Below the pieces are notes generated by a model, which saw nothing but the letters and a program-made list of their open reading frames with translations, made no database searches and was not told the DNA's origin. Shown here in pieces: positions 1-5,619 of a stretch of 9,904 nucleotides of DNA (position 1 is its first letter; every line of letters begins with the position of its first letter). The DNA is taken from the NCBI GenBank assembly GCA_021160845.1, contig JAGHBT010000167.1:1-9904 (forward strand). The letters are read 5' to 3'. Made by a program: the position numbers and the translations under genes. The DNA comes from a bacterium. Its GTDB lineage: Bacteria > Krumholzibacteriota > Krumholzibacteriia > Krumholzibacteriales > WJIX01.

Positions 1-63
1 GGATTATATTACAGAGAAGGGGATAGATATTTTAGTCCCGCAGAACTTGTAGAAAAAAGGTAA
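1..63 (+). CDS. C-terminal end of an upstream gene (possibly DUF2344/TIGR03936-like radical SAM-linked protein), partial
   Basis: Frame 1 is open from the window edge to a TAA at 61-63, two bases before the rng start, and gives a 20-residue tail beginning GLYYREGD and ending AELVEKR. The tight junction suggests translational coupling with rng. From memory, DUF2344 (TIGR03936) proteins often sit just upstream of rng and end in a segment of the form RTGLY-x-x-x-x-G-x-x-x-SPLEL, which this tail resembles. That family call is inference from 20 residues plus context. Frame 2 is also open, to a TAG at 50-52, and cannot be strictly excluded as the real reading frame. Confidence 0.4.
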   Translation, partial: GLYYREGDRYFSPAELVEKR

Positions 64-65
64 AT

Positions 66-1604
66 ATGGAAAAGAAAATGAAAAAAGAAATAGTAATAAA
101 TTATACAAAAAGAGAAATTCGCATAGCGATACTGGAAGATGATGAACTTGTTGAATTTCTAATTGAGCGTGAGGATAACCGCAGAACAGTAGGCGCGATC
201 TATCTTGGACGGGTTAACGCTGTTGTTCCGGGAATTCAGGCGGCATTTGTTGATATTGGAAAGGAAAAAGCGGCATTTCTTCATGTTAGCGATGTTGCTA
301 CCGGATCGGTGGATCCGGATCTGATTGAGGATGAGGATATTGATTTCGGCGAAAGCAGAAATCACAAAGAAATAATCCCTATCCAGAATCTTTTAAAGAA
401 GGGTGACCAGATTATTGTACAGATTCGTAAAGAAGCAATAGGAACTAAAGGTCCTCGTATTTCTTCTCAACTTTCATTGCCCGGTCGTTACGCCGTACTT
501 ATGCCCAATCTTAATCATGTGGGGGTAAGTAAAAAGACAAGGGATCGCCGTGAACGGCACAGGCTTAGACAGATAGCCAGAAAATATCGTCCTAAAGGAA
601 GCGCAGTAATAGTAAGAACTGTCGGCAATGGGGTTAGTGAAAACCAGCTTAGGGATGATATTAAACAATTGGAAAAGCGATGGGAGCAGATCCAGAGGAA
701 AATCAAGAAAGCCACAGTGCCCTCTTTGATACATGAAGATGTTGATATTACGGTGTTTGCTATTAGAGGCCAAGTATCGAAGGATGTTGATAAAATCACT
801 ATTGATAATAGGGATGAATACAGTAGGTTAATTGCCTATCTTAAAACTTCCGCTCCAAGCCTGGCTCCAAAAGTCAAGTTGTACAAAAGGAATATACCTA
901 TCTTTGACTACTTCGAAATTGAGAGGGAGATCGAAAAGACCCTGGAAAGGAAAATATGGTTCCGCAAGGGTGGATACCTTGTGATAGATCATACTGAAGC
1001 TCTTGTCGCAATAGATGTGAACACTGGGCGTTTTACGGGGAAAAAGAATCAGGAAGAAACAATTTTTGAGACAAATATGATCGCCGCAAAAGAGATAGCA
1101 AGGCAGCTTAGGCTGCGTGATATTGGCGGGATTATAGTGGTGGACTTTATCGATATGGAAAAGGAACAGAACCGCAGGAAGGTATATCAAGAATTTAAGC
1201 GTATGCTTGGAAGGGGTAAATCGTACGCCCGAGTTTCTAAAATAAGCGATCTTGGGTTAATTGAAGTAAGTAGAAAGAGGGTACGCCCGAGTCTTCTCCA
1301 CTACTATAGTGATGAATGTCCCTATTGTAAAGGGAGTGGAAAAATACTAAGCATTGAATCGATGACTATGAAGATAGAGCATTGGATCAGACGTTGTGGA
1401 GCCAAGAAGATTAAAGGTGTGCAATTTCGCGTAAATTCTATGCTTGGATTATTCCTTCGAGAAGAGAAAGCTGAATATATAGATCATCTTGCCGATGAAT
1501 ATAATATTCAGATTGAGATAATAGACGATCCCAGGATGCACCGGGAGGATTTTGATGTATTTTCTTTAGAGGGCAAAAGGGATCTGAAGGCTGAGTTAGT
1601 TTAG
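66..1604 (+). CDS. rng: Ribonuclease G/E family endoribonuclease
   Basis: This is a cytoplasmic endoribonuclease that cleaves single-stranded AU-rich RNA and takes part in rRNA 5' maturation and mRNA turnover. The 512-residue product is close to E. coli RNase G (489) and has only the catalytic half of RNase E, with no long degradosome-scaffold tail. An S1-like RNA-binding region spans about residues 36-125 (GAIYLGRVNAVVPGIQAAFVDIG opens it). The DNase I-like catalytic core carries the two metal-binding aspartates, D317 in AIDVNTG and D360 in VVDFIDM. The zinc-link motif CPYC is at C418/C421, so dimer/tetramer assembly is expected. I chose ATG 66 because AAAAGG lies 5 nt upstream; an in-frame ATG at 78 is possible but has no better ribosome site. 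The order rng-rplU-rpmA is common in bacteria. It could be called RNase E (rne), but the length favours rng. Confidence 0.93.
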   Translation: MEKKMKKEIVINYTKREIRIAILEDDELVEFLIEREDNRRTVGAIYLGRVNAVVPGIQAAFVDIGKEKAAFLHVSDVATGSVDPDLIEDEDIDFGESRNHKEIIPIQNLLKKGDQIIVQIRKEAIGTKGPRISSQLSLPGRYAVLMPNLNHVGVSKKTRDRRERHRLRQIARKYRPKGSAVIVRTVGNGVSENQLRDDIKQLEKRWEQIQRKIKKATVPSLIHEDVDITVFAIRGQVSKDVDKITIDNRDEYSRLIAYLKTSAPSLAPKVKLYKRNIPIFDYFEIEREIEKTLERKIWFRKGGYLVIDHTEALVAIDVNTGRFTGKKNQEETIFETNMIAAKEIARQLRLRDIGGIIVVDFIDMEKEQNRRKVYQEFKRMLGRGKSYARVSKISDLGLIEVSRKRVRPSLLHYYSDECPYCKGSGKILSIESMTMKIEHWIRRCGAKKIKGVQFRVNSMLGLFLREEKAEYIDHLADEYNIQIEIIDDPRMHREDFDVFSLEGKRDLKAELV

Positions 1605-1645
1605 GATACAGGTATTATTTCTTACGGAAATTATCAAGTTCACTC

Positions 1646-1674
1646 TTGACTTGCCGGGTGATGTTTGTTATCTA
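1646..1674 (+). promoter_or_regulatory. Candidate sigma-70-type promoter of rplU-rpmA
   Basis: TTGACT (1646-1651; 5 of 6 to TTGACA) is followed 17 nt later by TATCTA (1669-1674; 3 of 6), preceded by an extended -10 TGT. It lies in the 103-bp gap after rng and would start transcription near 1681, giving a short leader of about 27 nt. The -10 is imperfect, but spacing, -35 and the TG extension agree. It would let the two ribosomal protein genes be expressed apart from rng. Confidence 0.5.
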
Positions 1675-1707
1675 TAGATTCGCTAATTTATTAAGGAGGT
1701 TGGGGAA

Positions 1708-2019
1708 GTGTATGCGATTGTAGATATTGCAGGAAAGCAAATTAAGGTTGAAAAGGATGAAAGTATTCATGTCCCGCTCATCGATATGGAAGTGGGCACC
1801 ATTGTTTCGTGTGATAACGTATTGTTCTACTCGGATAATGAGGATATAAGAATAGGCAACCCGCATTTGGATGGTATTAAAGTAACCGCGGAGATTCTTG
1901 ATCATGGAAGGGATGACAAGGTTGTTGTGTTCAAGATGAAACGCAGAAAGAAATACCGTAGAAAAAAAGGGCATCGCCAGGGATATACTCTTTTGAAAAT
2001 CAAGGAAATATCAGCTTAA
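1708..2019 (+). CDS. rplU: 50S ribosomal protein L21
   Basis: L21 is a structural protein of the large ribosomal subunit that binds 23S rRNA. The 103-residue length equals that of E. coli L21. It opens with MYAIVDIAGKQIKVE, the usual L21 N-terminus, and carries the family signature near the C-terminus, KYRRKKGHRQGYT (about residues 81-93). The start is GTG at 1708: a near-perfect Shine-Dalgarno AAGGAGGT (1693-1700) lies 7 nt upstream, and the nearby ATG at 1712 is out of frame. It is followed after 22 bp by rpmA, the almost universal L21-L27 pairing. Here obgE, often the next gene in this cluster, is absent. Confidence 0.97.
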   Translation: MYAIVDIAGKQIKVEKDESIHVPLIDMEVGTIVSCDNVLFYSDNEDIRIGNPHLDGIKVTAEILDHGRDDKVVVFKMKRRKKYRRKKGHRQGYTLLKIKEISA

Positions 2020-2041
2020 AGGGAATTAAGGAGAGGCTGTT

Positions 2042-2296
2042 ATGGCGCATAAAAAGGGTGTTGGAAGTTCTAAGAATGGGAGAGACAGTAACGCGAAATC
2101 TTTCGGGGTAAAGATATACGCGGGCCAAACGGTTAATGCCGGCACTATACTCGTAAGGCAGAGAGGCACGAATATCCATCCCGGTCAGAATGTGGGTAAA
2201 GGGAGGGATAACAGTCTTTTCGCCTTAATCGATGGCATTGTCAAATATGAAAGACTAAACAAGAAAAGAAAAAAGGTGAGTGTTTACGTTAATTAA
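2042..2296 (+). CDS. rpmA: 50S ribosomal protein L27
   Basis: L27 is a large-subunit protein whose flexible N-terminal tail reaches the peptidyl-transferase centre. The 84-residue product matches the family length. It shows the diagnostic MAHKKG-x-GSSKNGRDS opening and the VRQRGT and HPGQNVGKGRD motifs. The protein begins directly with MAHKK, so there is no N-terminal propeptide of the kind removed by the Prp protease in Firmicutes. AAGGAG at 2028-2033 lies 8 nt before the ATG. The gene ends the rng-rplU-rpmA block and is followed by an intrinsic terminator. Confidence 0.98.
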   Translation: MAHKKGVGSSKNGRDSNAKSFGVKIYAGQTVNAGTILVRQRGTNIHPGQNVGKGRDNSLFALIDGIVKYERLNKKRKKVSVYVN

Positions 2297-2329
2297 CCTT
2301 TACGAATAATAATAAAACCAATCTTTTTT

Positions 2330-2371
2330 AAGAACCTTACGTTTTGTAAAAGCTAAAGGTTCTTTTTTTTT
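2330..2371 (+). terminator. Intrinsic terminator after rpmA
   Basis: AAGAACCTT (2330-2338) pairs perfectly with AAGGTTCTT (2356-2364). An inner GTTTT/AAAGC-type pairing (2341-2345 with 2349-2353, one G-U pair) extends the hairpin. The stem runs into a T tract (2363-2371). Stem plus U-run is the classic Rho-independent form, and it sits 33 bp after the rpmA stop. There is no matching A tract on its left, so it acts on + strand transcripts only. Confidence 0.88.
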
Positions 2372-2419
2372 GAGCAATTTGGAAATATATGTTAGTGTTA
2401 AAGTATGCTGGATTCATTG

Positions 2420-2447
2420 TTGAAGAGAATTGATAAGAATTTAAAAG
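2420..2447 (+). promoter_or_regulatory. Weak promoter candidate for the metallo-hydrolase gene
   Basis: TTGAAG (2420-2425; 4 of 6) and TAAAAG (2442-2447; 4 of 6) are separated by 16 nt. The gene needs its own promoter because a strong terminator precedes it, but this hexamer pair is weak and the region is AT-rich, so chance matches are likely. GAGGGAG just before the ATG at 2489 is the ribosome site. Confidence 0.25.
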
Positions 2448-2488
2448 TGCAGCAGATTTTTTTGTTTAAAATTTGAGGGAGTCTTATT

Positions 2489-3145
2489 ATGAAACTCAAT
2501 TTTCTTGGCCATGCTTGCTTTGAATTGATCCTTGACGATGGAAGTAAGCTCATTTTTGATCCATACGAGGCTGGTTCCTATGATGGAGCTTTAAATTATG
2601 GCCCTATAAAAGGAAATTATGATATTGCCGTGATAAGTCATGCTCATGCTGACCATCGCAGTGAGAAAGTGATATCGAGGATAAAAAATATTGTCGATAG
2701 CGAAGGTGATTTTTCATTTGCCGGAGTTGAAATAAAGATGTTCCCGACATTCCATGATGATTCTGAAGGAAGCGAGCGTGGTAATAATTTGATTTCCATA
2801 GTAAAAACAGGGGGAATTTCTGTTGCCCATCTTGGCGATCTCGGGCACAGTATTTCACCGGAGGAAATTCCTGAGCTTGAAAATGTTGATATAATGATGA
2901 TCCCTGTGGGCGGATATTTCACGATCGATGCCGCCGCGGCCTATACGATATTAGAGAAATTTAATCCGTCGATTGTTATACCAATGCACTTTAAAACGGA
3001 AAAAGTGGAGTTTCCTATTGAATCGGTTGACAGATTTCTTACGTTTGAGGATGATGTTGAAAGAATGGATGGTAGCGAGTTAGATATTACCGAGGACATT
3101 TTGGGGGGGAAACAAAAAACGGTAGTACTTAAGCCCGCGCTATAA
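2489..3145 (+). CDS. Metallo-beta-lactamase-fold metal-dependent hydrolase (UlaG-like/UPF0173-like)
   Basis: This is a 218-residue single-domain protein of the metallo-beta-lactamase superfamily, Lactamase_B_2/3 branch. The metal ligands are visible in order: HAHADH at 51-56 (H51, H53, D55, H56), H89 in TFHDD, D117 in HLGDLGH, and H167 in PMHFKT. The opening MKLNFLGHACFEL is typical of the UlaG-like/UPF0173 group (about 210-240 residues), whose members are soluble and mostly uncharacterised; some hydrolyse lactones or phosphoesters. No signal peptide or membrane segment is seen. The gene stands alone, between a terminator and the fumarase promoter, so context gives no substrate. Family assignment is firm and the reaction is unknown. 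GAGGGAG precedes the ATG at a normal distance. Confidence 0.88.
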   Translation: MKLNFLGHACFELILDDGSKLIFDPYEAGSYDGALNYGPIKGNYDIAVISHAHADHRSEKVISRIKNIVDSEGDFSFAGVEIKMFPTFHDDSEGSERGNNLISIVKTGGISVAHLGDLGHSISPEEIPELENVDIMMIPVGGYFTIDAAAAYTILEKFNPSIVIPMHFKTEKVEFPIESVDRFLTFEDDVERMDGSELDITEDILGGKQKTVVLKPAL

Positions 3146-3198
3146 CAACTGTGTGAAAGGTTGATTTGTGTGTGGCGCCGGCATATTGTTAATTGGAG

Positions 3199-3231
3199 CT
3201 GACAAATTTGAGTTCGCGCGAGGATTGTCAG
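3199..3231 (+). repeat. Inverted repeat upstream of fumarase, operator-like
   Basis: CTGACAA (3199-3205) and TTGTCAG (3225-3231) form a perfect 7-bp inverted repeat with a 19-nt spacer that contains CGCGCG. The right arm coincides with the -35 box of the best promoter for the fumarase genes. There is no T tract, so it is not a terminator. An operator is the most economical reading, but the wide spacing is also compatible with chance. Confidence 0.4.
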
Positions 3232-3253
3232 TAAATTGTTTCACGGATTTATT
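3225..3253 (+). promoter_or_regulatory. Candidate promoter of the fumarase genes
   Basis: TTGTCA (3225-3230; 5 of 6 to consensus) and TTTATT (3248-3253; 4 of 6) are spaced by 17 nt. They lie upstream of the alpha-subunit ATG at 3281 and would give a leader of about 20 nt that includes the ribosome site AGGGGAAG (3267-3274). The 135-bp gap before the gene and its unrelated upstream neighbour make a separate promoter likely. Confidence 0.45.
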
Positions 3254-3280
3254 TTCCTTCAAGTTTAGGGGAAGAGTAGG

Positions 3281-4123
3281 ATGAGAGAAATAGAAAGCAG
3301 TAAAATAACTGAGGTTGTCGCCAAGCTTTGTATGGAGGCTAATTTCGAACTTGAGGATGATGTTCAGAAGAGCTTGGAAAAGGCGTATGAAACCGAGAAA
3401 TCTCCTGTCGGGAGGGAGGTCCTCAAACAGATTTTAGATAATTCCAGGATTGCCTCGACAGAGAGAGTTCCGATATGTCAGGATACGGGCATGACAGTAA
3501 TTTTCGCAGAGCTGGGACAGGATGTACACATTGTCGGAGGTGGGTTTGAAGACGCTATCAATGAAGGTGTTAAAAAGGGATACACTGAAGGATATCTGCG
3601 TAAATCTATTGTATCCGATCCGGTACGGGGGGGAAATACCGGGGATAACACCCCCGCTGTTATTCATCTTGATCTGGTTGCTGGTGATAAATTAAGGATG
3701 TATATTGTTCCCAAAGGTGGAGGGAGCGAAAATATGAGCAGGATCGCGATGATGAAACCGGCTGACGGGATAGAGGGAATAAAGAAATTTGTTGTCGATG
3801 GAGTTAGGGAAGCCTCCGGTAATCCTTGCCCGCCGGTTACGGTAGGTGTTGGAATAGGAGGCAGTTTTGAGAGATGCGCCCAGATTTCGAAAAAGGCTCT
3901 CTTAAGGCCTATAGGCAGTGATAATAAGGATCCTTTCTATGACAAACTTGAGAAGGAACTGCTTATACTTGTAAATAAGACAGGAGTCGGTCCGGCAGGG
4001 CTGGGAGGGACAACAACGGCTCTCGCCGTCCATATTGAAGTTGCGCCGAGGCATATAGCTTCTTTCCCTGTCGCGATTAATCTCAATTGTCACGCGGCGC
4101 GGCATAAATTTGTCGAGCTGTAG
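3281..4123 (+). CDS. Class I fumarate hydratase, alpha subunit (iron-sulfur domain)
   Basis: Together with the next gene this forms the two-subunit class I fumarase, which hydrates fumarate to L-malate in the TCA cycle or its reductive branch. The 280-residue product is the N-terminal Fe-S hydrolyase domain. Three conserved cysteines that would hold the oxygen-sensitive [4Fe-4S] cluster are seen: C66 in PICQDTGM, C183 in NPCPPVTVGVGIGG and C270 in NLNCHAARH. Other family signatures are GGNTGDNTPAVIH (about 117-129) and PKGGGSENMSR (about 144-154). In fused homologues (E. coli FumA/FumB) this domain is joined to the beta domain; here the two are separate genes. L(+)-tartrate dehydratase (TtdA) is a close relative, and sequence alone does not fully exclude it. 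Fumarase is more likely because no tartrate genes are nearby. Confidence 0.9.
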   Translation: MREIESSKITEVVAKLCMEANFELEDDVQKSLEKAYETEKSPVGREVLKQILDNSRIASTERVPICQDTGMTVIFAELGQDVHIVGGGFEDAINEGVKKGYTEGYLRKSIVSDPVRGGNTGDNTPAVIHLDLVAGDKLRMYIVPKGGGSENMSRIAMMKPADGIEGIKKFVVDGVREASGNPCPPVTVGVGIGGSFERCAQISKKALLRPIGSDNKDPFYDKLEKELLILVNKTGVGPAGLGGTTTALAVHIEVAPRHIASFPVAINLNCHAARHKFVEL

Positions 4124-4193
4124 ATGTGATATTTTGGGTTGAGGGATTAAAATATTAGGAGTTGTTTAAGCAAAGTTAGCAGAAAGGCAGAAG

Positions 4194-4745
4194 ATGGCGG
4201 AATATTCATTAGAGACACCGCTTAAGGATGAAGAGATAAGGAAACTTAAGGCTGGCGATAGGGTTTTCCTTTCAGGGATAATTTATACGGCGAGGGACAG
4301 CGCCCATGAACGCCTTGTAAAACTAATAGAGGCCGGCGAAGAACTTCCGATACCACTTGAAGGACAGGTAATTTATTATGTTGGGCCGGCGCCTACACCC
4401 CCCGGGAAGGCGATTGGTTCCGCAGGCCCGACCACAAGTTACAGAATGGATCCATACACCCCCCTTCTAATAGAGAATGGGTTGAAGGGTATGATAGGAA
4501 AGGGGGAGCGTACGGAACCGGTTGTGGATGCCATGAAAAAAGGAACAGCCGTGTATTTTGCAGCGACAGGTGGGGTAGCGGCGCTGATTGCGAGAAGTGT
4601 CCTTTCTTCAGAGATTGTCGCCTACGAGGATCTCGGAGCTGAAGCCATAAGGAGGCTTGAAGTTAAAGATTTCCCCATAATTGTCGCTCAGGATTGCTAC
4701 GGGGGGAATGCTTACGTCGAGGGTCAGAAAAAGTATGCTGAATAA
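4194..4745 (+). CDS. Class I fumarate hydratase, beta subunit
   Basis: This is the C-terminal (beta) partner of the class I fumarase, 183 residues, matching the usual 170-200 of the split form. Recognisable family segments are GIIYTARDSAHER (28-40), YYVGPAP (61-67), GPTTSYRMD (78-86), MIGKGER (100-106), YFAATGGVAALIA (121-133) and the C-terminal QDCYGGNAYVEGQ (166-178). The 70-bp gap after the alpha gene has no terminator, so co-transcription is expected. GAAAGG (4182-4187) lies 6 nt before the ATG. The same tartrate-dehydratase (TtdB) caveat applies as for the alpha subunit. Confidence 0.9.
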   Translation: MAEYSLETPLKDEEIRKLKAGDRVFLSGIIYTARDSAHERLVKLIEAGEELPIPLEGQVIYYVGPAPTPPGKAIGSAGPTTSYRMDPYTPLLIENGLKGMIGKGERTEPVVDAMKKGTAVYFAATGGVAALIARSVLSSEIVAYEDLGAEAIRRLEVKDFPIIVAQDCYGGNAYVEGQKKYAE

Positions 4746-4771
4746 ATGATTTTTGAATGTCGAGAAAATAT

Positions 4772-4810
4772 TGTTCACTCCGATTGTTCTGTGTGAGTTG
4801 TGGGTGAACA
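4772..4810 (+). repeat. 7-bp inverted repeat between fumarase beta and kdsB
   Basis: TGTTCAC (4772-4778) and GTGAACA (4804-4810) are perfect complements with a 25-nt spacer. They lie in the 100-bp gap before the kdsB start. No T run follows, so it is not an intrinsic terminator. It could be an operator or a leader hairpin, or chance. Confidence 0.3.
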
Positions 4811-4834
4811 TCAGTGATTGCGTTAATATTCATC

Positions 4835-4840
4835 GGAGAG
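4835..4840 (+). promoter_or_regulatory. Ribosome binding site that fixes the kdsB TTG start
   Basis: GGAGAG lies 5 nt before TTG 4846 and supports that codon as the start. No comparable site precedes the earlier in-frame TTG at 4753, and the 31 residues between the two TTGs match nothing in the family. Confidence 0.6.
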
Positions 4841-4845
4841 CGGAT

Positions 4846-5568
4846 TTGTCTTTACAAAAGGTTATTGCGGTTATTCCCGCGCGGTATGCCTCTACAAGGT
4901 TTCCCGGGAAACCCTTGGCTTTGATCAATGGAACTCCGATGATATTGCGTGTGCTTAGAAGGGCTGGAGGTGTAAAAGGGATCGATAGTGTAATTGTAGC
5001 GACTGATGATACGCGGATAGCCGATGTAGTGAATGCCGGCGGGGGCCACGCGGTAATGACATCTAAGTCTCACGATACGGGTAGTTCAAGGGTGTGTGAA
5101 ATTGCTTCAAATAGTAGCTGTGACATAATTTTAAATATTCAGGGTGATGAACCGTTACTGCCGGTAGGTGGAGTTGAAGAACTTGTAATGGTCATGAAAG
5201 CTGACCCATCGGTTAGGATGGGGACCCTCGCCTCTTTTTCAGATTCAAAGGCGGAAATGTCAAGTCATGATGTTGTGAAGGTTGTTTTTGATCTCGCGGG
5301 CAATGCTCTTTATTTTTCCCGTTCAGCAATCGGCATTTCTGATAGAGGGTTTTATCGGCATATCGGAATTTACGCCTATAGAAGGTCCTTTTTGCTCGAT
5401 TATGAAAGTCTTCCCCGTGGACCGCTGGAAAAAGTTGAATCTCTCGAACAATTAAGAGCGCTTGAGAATGGGGTTGATGTCAGAGTTGTTACCTGTAACG
5501 CGGTTTCTGTCGGGGTTGACAGGCCCGAAGATATAAAAAGAGTTGAATTCTTTCTTGATAGCATATAG
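4846..5568 (+). CDS. kdsB: 3-deoxy-manno-octulosonate cytidylyltransferase (CMP-KDO synthetase)
   Basis: KdsB activates KDO with CTP to CMP-KDO, the donor for the inner core of LPS, in the cytoplasm. Starting at TTG 4846 the product is 240 residues (E. coli 248) and begins MSLQKVIAVIPARYASTR, placing the nucleotide-binding loop IPARYASTRFPGKP at 10-23, as expected. NIQGDEP (97-103) holds the metal-binding Asp at about D101; ALYFSRSAI is at 154-162, RHIGIYAYRR at 171-180, ESLEQLRALENG at 198-209 and GVDRPEDI at 223-230. The frame stays open upstream to TTG 4753, but that extension has no family match. The loop between FSRSAI and RHIGIYAY is very short (about 8 residues, against about 20 in E. 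coli). Its neighbour pyrG supplies CTP, and kdsA and kdsD supply the sugar. Confidence 0.93.
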   Translation: MSLQKVIAVIPARYASTRFPGKPLALINGTPMILRVLRRAGGVKGIDSVIVATDDTRIADVVNAGGGHAVMTSKSHDTGSSRVCEIASNSSCDIILNIQGDEPLLPVGGVEELVMVMKADPSVRMGTLASFSDSKAEMSSHDVVKVVFDLAGNALYFSRSAIGISDRGFYRHIGIYAYRRSFLLDYESLPRGPLEKVESLEQLRALENGVDVRVVTCNAVSVGVDRPEDIKRVEFFLDSI

Positions 5569-5583
5569 TGTGTTTTTTAGAGT
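5555..5583 (+). promoter_or_regulatory. Possible promoter of pyrG inside the end of kdsB
   Basis: TTGATA (5555-5560; 5 of 6) and TAGAGT (5578-5583; 4 of 6) are spaced by 17 nt, overlapping the last codons of kdsB. Transcription would start near 5590. An AT-rich imperfect inverted repeat (5573-5582 with 5593-5602) lies over the -10 region. A partly independent promoter for pyrG is plausible but rests only on these hexamers. Confidence 0.3.
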
Positions 5584-5619
5584 AGTTGTAATCTATAAAA
5601 AACAAAGGTTTGGTAAAGA

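Noticed and set aside
4124..4193. Possible disruption splitting a single fused fumarase gene
   Set aside because: Both subunits have complete ends, their own starts and ribosome sites. The two-gene class I fumarase is a normal form of the family.
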